Shown piece by piece: positions 1 through 10,196 of a stretch of DNA of 64,000 bases. Source of the stretch: Yeosuana aquiaggeris (GTDB taxonomy: Bacteria > Bacteroidota > Bacteroidia > Flavobacteriales > Flavobacteriaceae); contig NZ_JBAWKC010000002.1 in NCBI RefSeq assembly GCF_044003965.1, positions 496,001-560,000 on the forward strand. Reading direction: 5' to 3'. The notes beneath the pieces are model-generated. The model saw nothing but the letters and a program-made list of their open reading frames with translations. It was not told the origin of the DNA and made no database searches. Every line of letters begins with the position of its first letter. Positions within the stretch are counted from its first letter, which is position 1. Position numbers and translations under genes: made by a program.

Positions 1-2
1 TT

Positions 3-1028
3 ATAGTCATAGGTAGCGGTATAGCGGGCATAAGTTTTTGTGAACAACTCAGAGCTTATCATAAAACATTTATTGTTTTTGACGATCATTCGCAACAATC
101 CTCAACCGTAGCAGGCGGTTTATATAATCCTGTGGTTTTAAAGCGCTTCACGCCTGTTTGGAGGAGTAAAGAACAATTAGAAATTGCTTTACAAATGTAT
201 CAAACCTTTGAACGGGAATTTGATGTAAAAGTAGATTATAAAGTTCCAGTACTTCGCAAATTTTCTTCATTAGAAGAACAAAACGATTGGTTTTCAGCCT
301 CTGATAAACCAGATCTTTCAGAATATCTTTCTGTTAATTTAATTAAAAATACCAATAAAAATATCAATGCATCATTTGGTTTTGGTGAAGTATTTAATAC
401 TGGTAGAATTGATGTTAAAGTATTAATGGATACTTATAAGAAGTTCCTGTTAAAAGAGTCTCGTTTTTTTGAAGCTAAATTTAAATATGATGAATTAGCC
501 GTAACCAATGGCGATTTGAAATATGGGGAAATTGAGGCTAAAAACATTGTTTTTACAGAAGGTTTTGGAATTCATCAAAACCCGTTTTTTAAGGGCTTAC
601 CCTTATTAGGAACCAAAGGTGAATTATTAACCATTCATGCTCCGGATTTAAAAATAGATTTTGTTCTAAAGGGTCCTGTGTTTTTAATTCCTATAGGTCA
701 TGATAATTATATTGTAGGGGCTACCTATCATTGGGAAGAGAGAACTCATGAAATTACTTTAAAAGCAAAAGATGAGCTTTTAACGAAATTAAATACCATG
801 ATTACTTGTTCTTTTAAAGTCATAGATCAGGTGGCTGGTATTAGACCTACTGTCAAAGACAGGCGGCCATTAGTTGGAAAACATCCTGTACATCAAAATA
901 TGTTTGTATTAAACGGGTTGGGAACCAGAGGTGTTATGATTGGACCTTATGTGGCGAAGCAACTATTTAATCATATTGAATTTGGAATACCTTTGGAGGC
1001 CGAAATTGATATTAAACGATTTCAATAA
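3..1028 (+). CDS. FAD-dependent oxidoreductase, DAO family (5' end outside window)
   Basis: The open frame runs in from the left edge, so the start codon is missing. The first visible residues, IVIGSGIAG, are the Rossmann GxGxxG dinucleotide-binding motif that normally sits within about 10 residues of the N-terminus, so only a few codons are lost. A GTG at 132 is internal and is not the start. Further on are GTKGEL and a C-terminal GIRPTVKDRRPLVGKHP plus NGLGTRGVMIGP, the FAD-closing region of the D-amino-acid/glycine oxidase-like (DAO) fold. The protein probably oxidises an amine or amino acid in the cytosol, but the substrate cannot be read from sequence. The next gene is convergent, with a 20-bp gap. 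Confidence 0.85.
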   Translation: MVIGSGIAGISFCEQLRAYHKTFIVFDDHSQQSSTVAGGLYNPVVLKRFTPVWRSKEQLEIALQMYQTFEREFDVKVDYKVPVLRKFSSLEEQNDWFSASDKPDLSEYLSVNLIKNTNKNINASFGFGEVFNTGRIDVKVLMDTYKKFLLKESRFFEAKFKYDELAVTNGDLKYGEIEAKNIVFTEGFGIHQNPFFKGLPLLGTKGELLTIHAPDLKIDFVLKGPVFLIPIGHDNYIVGATYHWEERTHEITLKAKDELLTKLNTMITCSFKVIDQVAGIRPTVKDRRPLVGKHPVHQNMFVLNGLGTRGVMIGPYVAKQLFNHIEFGIPLEAEIDIKRFQ

Positions 1029-1048
1029 GGTGTCATTGAAATTATTTT

Positions 1049-1426
1049 TTAATGGCTGTTTTTATCGTAATGAATAAATAAGTTAATCCAAATATTTCTT
1101 GAAAGCCGCATTATTACGGGCATAAAGACCACTAAAGTAATAACAATAGCAATAAATGTGTTTTTTAAATTGGCCTGAAAAATAAGATTAGTTATGACGT
1201 AAGCGGCAACGGCAAACGCTATTCCTACCGCGTAACTAACATACATAGCCCCATAAAAAAAGGAAGGTTCCAAACGATATTTGGTTTTGCACTTAGAACA
1301 CTGCTCATTTATTTTTAAGGTATTTGCCAAATTATAGGCGTTCTTAAAAGTATACATGGATTCTTCATGGCATTTTGGGCATTTTCCTGTTATTATGCTA
1401 TATAAAGAGGTTCCTTTTTTTAACAT
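1049..1426 (-). CDS. DUF983 family membrane protein
   Basis: This 125-residue protein begins with a zinc-ribbon-like N-terminus: CPKC near residues 16-19 and CSKC near 43-46, four cysteines that could bind one metal. Two hydrophobic segments follow, at about 62-85 and 90-112. This layout, together with the sequence EPSFFYGAMYVSY, is typical of DUF983, a Bacteroidota and alphaproteobacterial family of unknown function. It is divergent from the ABC-F gene with an 85-bp gap that must hold both promoters. Confidence 0.85.
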   Translation of the reverse strand: MLKKGTSLYSIITGKCPKCHEESMYTFKNAYNLANTLKINEQCSKCKTKYRLEPSFFYGAMYVSYAVGIAFAVAAYVITNLIFQANLKNTFIAIVITLVVFMPVIMRLSRNIWINLFIHYDKNSH

Positions 1427-1437
1427 ATAAAATAATG

Positions 1438-1445
1438 TATTTTTG
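1438..1445 (+). promoter_or_regulatory. Bacteroidota -7 box for the ABC-F gene
   Basis: TATTTTTG matches the TAnnTTTG consensus of the primary sigma factor of this phylum. It lies 67 bp upstream of the ABC-F start, in the divergent gap. No clear -33 TTG was found. Confidence 0.45.
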
Positions 1446-1511
1446 CATCCGCATTTACAAGGTAAAAATAAGTTTAAAATATGAAGCCTTTGTAATATAA
1501 GTTACATTTCT

Positions 1512-3422
1512 ATGATGAACATTCACAATTTATCAATTTCATTTCAAGGAGATTACCTTTTTGAAGATATTACCTTTAAGTTAGATAATGGCGACAGGGT
1601 AGGTTTGATTGGTAAAAATGGTGCCGGAAAATCAACCATGCTTAAGATATTATCACGAGAGATGGAACCAGATTCAGGTCAAATAGCTACAGATAAAGAA
1701 CTTAAAATTGGTTTTTTAAAACAGGATATAGATTTTGATCATGGCAAAACCGTGCTTGAAGAAGCCTATGAAGCTTTTACTGAAATAAAGGAAATTGAAG
1801 CCAAAGTAGATGATATCAATCATCAACTGGCAGAGCGGACGGATTATGAAAGTGAAGCTTATCATCAATTGATGGTGGATGTTAATGAATATCATCATCA
1901 GTATGAAATTATGGGAGGTTATAATTATCAGGGTGAAACAGAGAAAATACTTCAGGGTTTGGGATTTCAAAGAAAGGATTTTGAAAAGTTGACCGAAACT
2001 TTTTCTGGAGGATGGCGTATGCGAATTGAATTAGCCAAGCTTCTTCTACAAAGTAATGATATTTTGTTACTGGATGAGCCAACTAACCATTTGGATATTG
2101 AATCTATTATATGGCTAGAAGGGTTTTTAAGAAATTATCCTGGAGCAGTGGTTATTGTATCGCATGATAAAATGTTTTTAGATAACGTGACCAACAGAAC
2201 TATTGAAATTTCATTGGGTAGAATTTATGATTATCCAAAGCCGTACTCAAAATATTTAGTGCTGCGTGAAGAACTCAAAGTTCAGCAATTAGCGTCTCAA
2301 AAAAATCAGCAAAAGCAAATTGAACAAACTGAAAAGCTCATTGAAAAGTTTCGCGCTAAAGCTTCAAAGGCAACCATGGCACAATCACTAATAAAGAAAC
2401 TTGACAGAATTGACAGAATTGAGGTTGATGAAGATGATAACAGTGTTATGACTCTTAAATTTCCTGTATCTGTAACGCCTGGAAAAGTGGTAATTGAGGC
2501 TCATAACATTTCAAAAAGTTACGGTAGTAATCAGGTATTAAAACATATTGATATCGTTATTGAACGCGATAGTAAAACAGCTTTTGTTGGTCAAAATGGT
2601 CAGGGAAAATCTACACTTGCCAAAATTATGGTAGGTGATATAAAATTTGATGGTCATTTAAAACTGGGGCATAATGTTCAAATAGGTTATTTTGCTCAAA
2701 ACCAAGCAGAGTATTTAGACGGAAACAAAACGGTATTAGATACTATGATTGATGCCGCTAATGAAACCAATAGAAGTAAGGTTAGAGATATTTTGGGCTC
2801 ATTCTTATTTAGAGGTGATGAGGTAGACAAATATGTACGTGTGCTGTCTGGAGGCGAGCGCAACCGTTTAGCACTGGCTAAATTATTGCTTCAGCCTTTT
2901 AATGTGCTTATTATGGATGAGCCTACCAACCATTTGGATATCAAATCAAAAAAAGTCTTAAAAGAAGCCTTAATTAAATTTGAAGGCACCTTAATTTTAG
3001 TGTCACATGACAGAGATTTTCTTCAGGGTCTAACCAATAAGGTCTATGAATTTAAAGATCATAAATTAAAAGAATATTTAGGAGATATTAATTTTTACTT
3101 AGAACAACGCAATGTGCTTAATTTGAGAGAGGTTGAAAAAAGGAATGTTGTTAAGGAGGTTCCTAAAGAGAAAAAACAACAGTCTTATGAAGATCAAAAG
3201 AAATTAAAGTCTTTAAATAACAAGTTAAGTAATGTGGAAGCCCAGATAAGTCAGCTTGAAAAGGAAATTAAAGAGATTGATTTTTCACTTGAAATTAACT
3301 ATGAAGAAGTTACCGCAAAACCGCATTTTTTTGATAATTACCAAAAAAAGAAAAATTCTCTGAAAGAGTTAATGCAAAAATGGGAGAATATTCAATTAGA
3401 ACTTGAGTCTTTTACGGAATAA
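1512..3422 (+). CDS. ABC-F family ATPase
   Basis: The 636-residue protein has two ABC ATPase domains and no membrane segments. The first domain has Walker A GKNGAGKST, signature FSGGW and Walker B LLLDEPTNHLD. The second has GQNGQGKST, signature LSGGE and LIMDEPTNHLD. The linker between them (about 245-320) is rich in K, Q and E, as in the ribosome-contacting P-site tRNA interaction motif of ABC-F proteins. The C-terminal 90 residues form a predicted coiled coil (KLKSLNNKLSNVEAQISQLE), as in Uup-type members. ABC-F proteins act on ribosomes in translation or antibiotic protection rather than in transport; which of these applies here is not decidable. Two ATGs are adjacent at 1512 and 1515. 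Confidence 0.93.
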   Translation: MMNIHNLSISFQGDYLFEDITFKLDNGDRVGLIGKNGAGKSTMLKILSREMEPDSGQIATDKELKIGFLKQDIDFDHGKTVLEEAYEAFTEIKEIEAKVDDINHQLAERTDYESEAYHQLMVDVNEYHHQYEIMGGYNYQGETEKILQGLGFQRKDFEKLTETFSGGWRMRIELAKLLLQSNDILLLDEPTNHLDIESIIWLEGFLRNYPGAVVIVSHDKMFLDNVTNRTIEISLGRIYDYPKPYSKYLVLREELKVQQLASQKNQQKQIEQTEKLIEKFRAKASKATMAQSLIKKLDRIDRIEVDEDDNSVMTLKFPVSVTPGKVVIEAHNISKSYGSNQVLKHIDIVIERDSKTAFVGQNGQGKSTLAKIMVGDIKFDGHLKLGHNVQIGYFAQNQAEYLDGNKTVLDTMIDAANETNRSKVRDILGSFLFRGDEVDKYVRVLSGGERNRLALAKLLLQPFNVLIMDEPTNHLDIKSKKVLKEALIKFEGTLILVSHDRDFLQGLTNKVYEFKDHKLKEYLGDINFYLEQRNVLNLREVEKRNVVKEVPKEKKQQSYEDQKKLKSLNNKLSNVEAQISQLEKEIKEIDFSLEINYEEVTAKPHFFDNYQKKKNSLKELMQKWENIQLELESFTE

Positions 3423-3464
3423 TGTTTTAAGTTTTTTTTAACTTACTGAAGATACTTAATGGGT

Positions 3465-3472
3465 TAAATTTG
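3465..3472 (+). promoter_or_regulatory. Bacteroidota -7 box for the RND operon
   Basis: TAAATTTG matches TAnnTTTG and lies 27 bp upstream of the adaptor start codon, in the 76-bp gap after the ABC-F gene. It would start the three-gene efflux operon. Confidence 0.5.
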
Positions 3473-3498
3473 CGCGCGATACTATCAAATCATATTTA

Positions 3499-4620
3499 AT
3501 GAGAAAAATTATACTTTCAGTTATTGGAGTTTTAGTAATTATAGGCTCTATTCTTTTGGCTAAATCACTTATTGCAAGTAAAAATAAACCAAAACCCGTT
3601 CTTGAGAAAGTTGTTAAAACAGTGTTCATTGATACGGTAAAAAATGGTCAAATTCAAATTGAAATTCCAGGGAATGGAAGTTTAGTGGCCAAACGTCGTG
3701 TTGAGATTTATTCTGAAGTACAGGGTATTTTCAAAACAAGCAATGTGCTTTTCAAACCTGGTCAAAAGTATAATGCCGGGCAATCATTAATTAATCTTGA
3801 TGCTTCTGAATATTATGCCACCGTGCAATCTGCAAAAAGTAATTTATATAATGCTATTGCGGCTATCATGCCAGATTTAAGATTGGATTTTCCTGAAATA
3901 TATCAAAAATGGCAAAATTATCTAAACGCCTTTGATTTGAGTAAATCAGCGCCTCAATTACCTGAGATGTCTTCTGAAAAGGAAAATTATTTTATCACAG
4001 GCCGCGGTATTGTTTCTAGTTATTATAATTTAAAAAACTTAGAACAGCGCTTAGCTAAATACACAATAAGGGCACCTTTTACAGGTATATTAACTGAAGC
4101 ATTAGTGACAGAAGGTACCTTCATAAGAAATGGTCAGAAATTAGGTGAATTTATAGACCCGTCTGAGTATGAAATGGAGGTGGCAATTAGTAAGTCATTT
4201 GCCAGTTTGTTAAAAGTTGGAGAGGAAGTTCAACTAACTAATATGGATAAAACAAATACTTATATTGGAAAAATTTCAAGGGTTAATGGTAGTATTGATC
4301 AGGCAACACAAACAATAACAACTTATATTGACGTCAAGGATCCTAATTTAAAAGAGGGGCTGTATTTAGAAGCGAATATAAAAGGAGAAACCGTGGAAGA
4401 TGCCATTGAAATCGATAGAAATTTATTGCTTGAAGACAATCAAATATTTATATTAACTAATGGGATGCTAAATGCCATCTCTGTAACTCCGGTATATTTT
4501 TCAGACACTAAAGTGGTGTTAAAGGAGGTGCCAAACGGCACTATAATTCTTAAACGTCCCGTTCCTGGTGCTTATGTTGGTATGTTAGTAAAACCTTTTG
4601 ATGCTAGTGCTAACCAATAG
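3499..4620 (+). CDS. RND efflux periplasmic adaptor (MFP/HlyD family)
   Basis: This 373-residue protein has an N-terminal membrane anchor at about residues 4-24. A lipoyl/barrel-sandwich half follows (VEIYSEVQGIF, then PGQKYNAGQSLINLD), a short helical hairpin, the second lipoyl half (YTIRAPFTGILTEALVTEG) and a beta-barrel domain. Together these identify a membrane-fusion protein that bridges an inner-membrane RND pump and an outer-membrane channel. It is the first gene of a compact operon; the pump gene begins 4 bp after its stop codon. Confidence 0.92.
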   Translation: MRKIILSVIGVLVIIGSILLAKSLIASKNKPKPVLEKVVKTVFIDTVKNGQIQIEIPGNGSLVAKRRVEIYSEVQGIFKTSNVLFKPGQKYNAGQSLINLDASEYYATVQSAKSNLYNAIAAIMPDLRLDFPEIYQKWQNYLNAFDLSKSAPQLPEMSSEKENYFITGRGIVSSYYNLKNLEQRLAKYTIRAPFTGILTEALVTEGTFIRNGQKLGEFIDPSEYEMEVAISKSFASLLKVGEEVQLTNMDKTNTYIGKISRVNGSIDQATQTITTYIDVKDPNLKEGLYLEANIKGETVEDAIEIDRNLLLEDNQIFILTNGMLNAISVTPVYFSDTKVVLKEVPNGTIILKRPVPGAYVGMLVKPFDASANQ

Positions 4621-4623
4621 AAG

Positions 4624-7600
4624 ATGAGAAAACTAATCACCTATTTTATTAGATATCATGTTGCGGTCAACATTTTTATCATTGCATTTTTCTCTTTTGG
4701 TATTATTGGATTGTTATCATTAAAATCATCATTTTTTCCTTTAACGGATTCTAAAATAATTAATATCAATATCACCTATCCCGGGGCCTCTCCTCAGGAA
4801 ATTGAAGAAGGGATTGTACTACAAATAGAAGATAATCTTAAAGGTTTAAAAGGAGTAGACAGGGTGACTTCTGTCTCCAGAGAAAATAGTGGAACGATTA
4901 CCGTTGAAATCCAAAAAGGAGAAAATATTGATTTCATGCTTTTGGAGGTTAAAAATGCGGTTGACAGAGTACCATCATTTCCTACGGGGATGGAGCCTTT
5001 AATAGTTGCAAAACGTGAAGAAGTAAGAGAAACGATATCATTTGCAGTCAGTGGGAAAGATATTCCTTTAGCAACTTTAAAGCAAATTGGCAGACAGATA
5101 GAAAATGACTTGAGGACTATTGATGGCATCTCTCAAGTTGAAACCTCTGGTTACCCCGAAGAAGAAATTGAAATAGCTGTTAATGAGGTTAGTTTATTAG
5201 CCTATAATTTAACTTTTAATGAGGTAGCTCAAGCGGTGAGCGCCTCCAATATTCTGGTTACAGGAGGTAACATTAAAACAGATACTGAAGAATACTTGAT
5301 TAGAGCTAATAATCGTAATTATTATGGTGATGAGCTTTCAAATATTGTTATTAGAGCTACTAATGATGGTAAAACTGTAAGATTGAAAGATGTTGCAGTG
5401 ATCAGGGATCGTTTTGCCGAAACACCAAATGCTACTTATTTCAATCAGCAACTTTCTGTTAATATTTCAATAACAAGTACTAATAACGAGGACCTTATTT
5501 CATCTGCAGATAAGGTAAAACAGTATATTGAAGACTATAATCAGAAGTTTAATAATGTGCATTTAGATGTGGTTAGAGATTTGTCAATAACCTTGAATCA
5601 ACGTACTAAACTTCTTAGTGAAAATGCCATTATAGGAATGCTCTTAGTGTTGGTTTTCTTATCGCTGTTTTTAAATACGCGTGTGGCTTTTTGGGTGGCT
5701 TTTGGATTACCACTGTCTTTTCTGGGGATGTTTATTTTTGCTGGACAATTTGACGTCACCATCAATGTTTTGTCTCTTTTTGGAATGATTATCGTTATTG
5801 GTATTCTGGTGGATGATGGGATCGTTATTGGTGAAAATATTTATCAGCATTTTGAGAAAGGAAAAACACCAATACAAGCAGCTATAGATGGCACAATGGA
5901 AGTGATACCTCCTGTAGTTTCGGCTATTATTACCACGCTTCTGGCCTTTTCACTGTTTTTATTTTTAGACAGCAGAATTGGAGAATTTTTTAGCGAAGTG
6001 TCTATTATTGTTATGTTGACCCTTGCGGTGTCTTTAATAGAAGCTCTTTTGATTCTTCCCGCGCATTTGGCGCATTCAAAAGCTTTACATAAGATTAAAA
6101 AGGAAAAGCATCCTTCAAAAATAAAGCAGTTTTTTGCTAAAATGAGGGAAATAAATAAGGTAGGAGATAAAATGATGCTTTTTTTAAGGGACAGGCTCTA
6201 TAGTCCAACGCTTCATTTTATCCTGAAATTCAAGATTTTGTCTTTAGGAATTTTTGTTGCATTATTAATTTTAACTTTTGGAGCTATTGGTGGAGGTATC
6301 ATAGGGGTAACCTTATTTCCAAGTGTTGCCAGTGATACGGTTTCAATTGAATTGAATATGCCCAATGGCACTAATGTAAAGGTAACGGATTCCATTATTT
6401 CAATGATTGAAGAAAAGTCTTTTATTGTGAATGAAGAATTAACGGCAGAATATTTAAAAGGAACAGATAAAAAACTATTTGAAAATACCATATTGACGTT
6501 AAATAGTAGTTCAAGTGCGCGATTACAAATAAATTTATTACCAGGTGAAGAGCGACCAGATGCTATCAGTTCATCTCTGGTGGCCAATAGGCTGAGAGAT
6601 TTAGTAGGACCGGTTATTGGAGCTGAACGATTAATTTTTGGGTCTGGTGGTAATTTTGGAGGAAACCCAGTTTCTATTTCATTGTTAAGCAATAACATAT
6701 CCGAGTTAAAAGCAGCTAAATTAGAGTTAAAAACGGCTTTGGAAAGCAATCCTTTGTTAAAGGATATTGCTGATAATGATCCTGCAGGAATTAAAGAGAT
6801 CAGATTAGAATTAAAAGAAAACGCATATTTACTTGGTTTAGATTTAAGAACGGTCATGAGCCAAGTCAGAGCTGGTTTTTTTGGGGCTCAGGCCCAACGT
6901 TTTCAAAGAGGTCAGGATGAAATTAGGGTATGGGTAAGATATGACAGAAAAAACAGAGAATCTATTAATGATCTGGATAATATGCGCATTGTAACCCCTT
7001 CAGGGCAACGTATTAATTTAAAGGATATAGCGGTGTATACTATTGAAAGAGGTGATGTGGCCATCAATCATCTGGAAGGACAAAGAGAAATACAAGTAAC
7101 AGCTGATTTAAAAAACCCGAGTTCAAGTGCTACTGATATTTTGGATGGAATCAGATCTGACATAATTCCTGAAATTCAGTCAAAATACCCAACGATCTCA
7201 GCCTCTTTTGAAGGCCAAAATAGAGAGGCTTCAAAATTGTCTAAGTCTTTAAAAAGTGCTGGAGGTGTTATATTATTGCTCATCTATATTACCATAGCCT
7301 TTACTTTTAGAAGTTATAGTCAACCAATCTTATTATTATTGCTGGTACCATTCAGTTTAACAGCTGTGTCCTGGGGACATTGGTTATTGGGGTTCCCGGT
7401 AAACATATTGTCTTTATTAGGTATTATAGCTTTAATAGGCATCATGGTAAATGATGGCTTAGTTTTAATAGGCAAATTTAATTCTAATCTGAAAGAAGGG
7501 ATGAAGTTTGATGAGGCGCTTTTAGATGCTGGTAAATCGCGTTTTAGGGCCATATTCTTAACTTCATTAACCACTATCGCAGGTTTGGCACCACTGCTGT

Positions 7601-7821
7601 TAGAAAAAAGTAGACAAGCTCAATTTTTAAAGCCCATGGCCATTTCAATTTCTTTTGGTATTGCATATGCTACTATATTAACATTACTGCTGTTGCCACT
7701 ATTTTTATCATTTAGTAATAGTTTTAAAAAGAACATAAAATGGCTGGCCACAGGAAATGTGGTAACCAAGGAAGAAGTTGAACGTGCTATAAAAGAACAA
7801 ATTGAAGGAAATGAAGAATAA
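4624..7821 (+). CDS. RND efflux pump, AcrB-like inner-membrane permease
   Basis: At 1065 residues it has the full length of the AcrB/MdtB family. TM1 is at about residues 9-33, followed by a large periplasmic loop with the porter motif YPGASPQEIEEGI. TM helices 2-6 follow (from about 335), then a second periplasmic loop and TM helices 8-12. The proton-relay segment of TM4 is intact (LVDDGIVIGENIYQHFEKG, with paired Asp), and the pseudo-symmetric TM10 segment reads LIGIMVNDGLVLIGKFN. It probably exports drugs, bile-like amphiphiles or cell-envelope by-products by proton antiport together with its adaptor and TolC neighbours. The substrate is unknown. Confidence 0.95.
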   Translation: MRKLITYFIRYHVAVNIFIIAFFSFGIIGLLSLKSSFFPLTDSKIININITYPGASPQEIEEGIVLQIEDNLKGLKGVDRVTSVSRENSGTITVEIQKGENIDFMLLEVKNAVDRVPSFPTGMEPLIVAKREEVRETISFAVSGKDIPLATLKQIGRQIENDLRTIDGISQVETSGYPEEEIEIAVNEVSLLAYNLTFNEVAQAVSASNILVTGGNIKTDTEEYLIRANNRNYYGDELSNIVIRATNDGKTVRLKDVAVIRDRFAETPNATYFNQQLSVNISITSTNNEDLISSADKVKQYIEDYNQKFNNVHLDVVRDLSITLNQRTKLLSENAIIGMLLVLVFLSLFLNTRVAFWVAFGLPLSFLGMFIFAGQFDVTINVLSLFGMIIVIGILVDDGIVIGENIYQHFEKGKTPIQAAIDGTMEVIPPVVSAIITTLLAFSLFLFLDSRIGEFFSEVSIIVMLTLAVSLIEALLILPAHLAHSKALHKIKKEKHPSKIKQFFAKMREINKVGDKMMLFLRDRLYSPTLHFILKFKILSLGIFVALLILTFGAIGGGIIGVTLFPSVASDTVSIELNMPNGTNVKVTDSIISMIEEKSFIVNEELTAEYLKGTDKKLFENTILTLNSSSSARLQINLLPGEERPDAISSSLVANRLRDLVGPVIGAERLIFGSGGNFGGNPVSISLLSNNISELKAAKLELKTALESNPLLKDIADNDPAGIKEIRLELKENAYLLGLDLRTVMSQVRAGFFGAQAQRFQRGQDEIRVWVRYDRKNRESINDLDNMRIVTPSGQRINLKDIAVYTIERGDVAINHLEGQREIQVTADLKNPSSSATDILDGIRSDIIPEIQSKYPTISASFEGQNREASKLSKSLKSAGGVILLLIYITIAFTFRSYSQPILLLLLVPFSLTAVSWGHWLLGFPVNILSLLGIIALIGIMVNDGLVLIGKFNSNLKEGMKFDEALLDAGKSRFRAIFLTSLTTIAGLAPLLLEKSRQAQFLKPMAISISFGIAYATILTLLLLPLFLSFSNSFKKNIKWLATGNVVTKEEVERAIKEQIEGNEE

Positions 7822-9127
7822 AGGTATCCTTTTAGGCATAGTATTAGTTGTTTCGAATGTCATTGCCCAACAACAAATATTAACACCAACTGAAGCTGTT
7901 TCATTGGCTTTAGAGAATAATTACGGCATTAAACTGGCTAATAATCAATTAGAAGTAGCAAAAAATAATGCCAGTATTTTAAACTCAGGGTTTTTGCCAA
8001 CAGTAACAGGAAACGCGGGTGCGTCTTACAGTATAGATAACACGGAAGCCGTATTTTCAAATGGTAATGTCACTATTTTAAATGGTGCTGAAAGTTCGCG
8101 TTATAATGCCTCTGTTAATCTAAACTATGTTTTGTTTGATGGACTGGGTAGAAGTTATGATTATAAACAACTTCAAGAGCAGTATCAATTAAGTGAACTT
8201 CAGGCCAGAGAAACCATTGAAAACACGGTTTTTCAACTATTTACTATTTATTATAATGTAGCACAAATCACTGAAAACACAGTAGCTTTAAATCAAACTT
8301 TAGCTATTTCGAATGATAGATTACGTCGTGCCAAGTATCAATTTAATTATGGTCAAAGTACTAAATTGGCGGTATTGAATGCAGAGGTTGATATTAATAA
8401 TGATAGCATTAACCTAATTAATTCTGAACAGGAATTGAAAAACTCTAAACGGGATTTAAATGTCGTTTTTGGAAATATATTAGACCATGATTTTGATGTT
8501 GATACTGATATTAAATTTGATGTTCTTTATAATAAAGAAGCCCTTTTTGAAAAGGCAAAAACTAGAAATATTGCCCTTATGCAAATTGAAAAAAGTATTA
8601 TGATAAGCGGATATGATATAAAATCCGGAAAATCAGCATATTTACCTACAGTGGGATTAAATGGAAGTTATGGTTGGAATAAAAATAATAATAATGCCGC
8701 AGCATTTTTAGCAGTATCAACCAATACAGGAATATCAGGGGGTTTAAATTTATCTTGGAATTTGTTTGACGGTGGTAATACCATTACTAGAGTTAAAAAT
8801 GCTCAGATTAATTTGGAAAATCAGCAATTGCAGAAAGAACAAATCCTGGTTAATCTTGAACGTGATTTCAATAATGCATGGGATGATTATCAAAACAAAC
8901 TCAATATTTATAAAATAAGAGAAGACAATATTGCTACTTCGCAAAATAACTTCGACAGAACAGAAGAAAAATTTAAATTAGGCCAGGTCAATTCAATTGA
9001 ATTCAGACAAGCTCAGCTTAATTTGCGCAATGCAGAGTTGAGTAGAAATATTGCAAAATATCAGGCTAAGTTAGCAGAGTTGCAAATGCTTCAAATAAGT
9101 GGAGAGCTTTTAAATGTTGCTTTTTAA
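7811..9127 (+). CDS. TolC-family outer-membrane efflux channel
   Basis: The ATG at 7811 is preferred over an upstream in-frame TTG (7802). It overlaps the pump gene by 11 bp, a translational-coupling arrangement, and gives a clean signal peptide ending VIAQ. The 438-residue protein shows two homologous OEP repeats: ALENNYGIKLANNQLEVAK starts the first, and a long helix rich in N, Q, L and E ends the second. Each repeat contributes helices and strands to the trimeric barrel. It is the last gene of the RND operon and completes the tripartite exporter. Confidence 0.93.
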   Translation: MKNKGILLGIVLVVSNVIAQQQILTPTEAVSLALENNYGIKLANNQLEVAKNNASILNSGFLPTVTGNAGASYSIDNTEAVFSNGNVTILNGAESSRYNASVNLNYVLFDGLGRSYDYKQLQEQYQLSELQARETIENTVFQLFTIYYNVAQITENTVALNQTLAISNDRLRRAKYQFNYGQSTKLAVLNAEVDINNDSINLINSEQELKNSKRDLNVVFGNILDHDFDVDTDIKFDVLYNKEALFEKAKTRNIALMQIEKSIMISGYDIKSGKSAYLPTVGLNGSYGWNKNNNNAAAFLAVSTNTGISGGLNLSWNLFDGGNTITRVKNAQINLENQQLQKEQILVNLERDFNNAWDDYQNKLNIYKIREDNIATSQNNFDRTEEKFKLGQVNSIEFRQAQLNLRNAELSRNIAKYQAKLAELQMLQISGELLNVAF

Positions 9128-9292
9128 TAGGCTAAAAAGCGGATATTTAAAATATGTTTTATTGGCTCTATTTTTACTAAGCAGTTCGTCGAATTGAAAA
9201 TGTTAAAAAAAAACGTATTTCATCGAATAAAATAGCTATTAATCTTGTTTTAGGCTATATTCGTTTAAGAATTGACCCCAAATTTATTCGAC

Positions 9293-10120
9293 ATGAAAAT
9301 ACTTAACCAATTAATAGCACTTTTTTTAGTCTCAGCATTCTCCTTTGCTAACGTATCGCCTAAAGAAAAAGAAGCACTCATTGCTTTATACAATTCCACT
9401 AATGGACAGAGTTGGAATGCAACATGGGATTTAAATGCCTCAGAAGATTCTTGGTATGGTGTAAAGGTAGAGCGCGATCAAATCGTAGAATTAAATCTTC
9501 AATTTAATAATCTTGAAGGTAATTTACCTCAAGAGATTGGGAATTTAGTAAACCTTAGAAAAATTAATTTAGGTTTTAATAAATTAAAAGGAAAGTTACC
9601 AACTTCATTAAGCAATCTAAAGGAATTAACTTCTTTAGAATTATTTATGAATAATTTTGAAGGTAATATTCCTAATGAATTAGGTGAATTAAAAAAATTG
9701 GAATATTTAAAACTATATAGCAATCAATTCACTGGAGAAATTCCTCCTAGTCTAATGGAACTAACTAACTTAAAAGAACTTTTATTAGGTAGTAATTTTT
9801 TAACAGGAATTATTCCAAATAAAATATATGCATTATCTCAGTTAAAGAAATTAAGTTTAATGGATAATAAACTGGAAGGTGAAATACCGAACGAAATTGC
9901 TCAATTAAAAAATTTAGAAGAGTTAATATTATCAAATAATGGATTAACAGGTGATTTACCATTGGCGTTAATGAGTTTAATTAAACTAAATACGCTTATG
10001 GTAAGTGACAATAAATTAAATGAAGAATATATCAGTATTTCTGGTAAAAATCCACCAAATTTAATACAACTTCAAGAAATACAAAGTGCTACGGCAACTA
10101 TGGATGTAGAAAAAGAATAG
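9293..10120 (+). CDS. secreted leucine-rich-repeat protein
   Basis: The ATG at 9293 gives a good signal peptide (MKILNQLIALFLVSAFSFA); an upstream TTG at 9272 would bury it. After a cap region (ALIALYNSTNGQSWNATWDL) come about seven repeats of the plant-like form LxxLxxLxLxxNxLxGxIPxxL, for example LKKLEYLKLYSNQFTGEIP. Such proteins are extracellular or surface protein-binding scaffolds. There is no T9SS tail and no catalytic domain. It is a single gene followed by a strong terminator. The partner is unknown. Confidence 0.85.
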   Translation: MKILNQLIALFLVSAFSFANVSPKEKEALIALYNSTNGQSWNATWDLNASEDSWYGVKVERDQIVELNLQFNNLEGNLPQEIGNLVNLRKINLGFNKLKGKLPTSLSNLKELTSLELFMNNFEGNIPNELGELKKLEYLKLYSNQFTGEIPPSLMELTNLKELLLGSNFLTGIIPNKIYALSQLKKLSLMDNKLEGEIPNEIAQLKNLEELILSNNGLTGDLPLALMSLIKLNTLMVSDNKLNEEYISISGKNPPNLIQLQEIQSATATMDVEKE

Positions 10121-10149
10121 TGTTTTCAAATTAGTAAAGTTTTAAGTTT

Positions 10150-10186
10150 AATAGGCAACATGTAGAATATGTTGCCTATTTTTTGT
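10150..10186 (+). terminator. rho-independent terminator after the LRR gene
   Basis: A perfect 12-bp stem (AATAGGCAACAT at 10150-10161 paired with 10169-10180) with a 7-nt loop is followed by a T-rich run. Confidence 0.85.
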
Positions 10187-10196
10187 TTATTGAAGT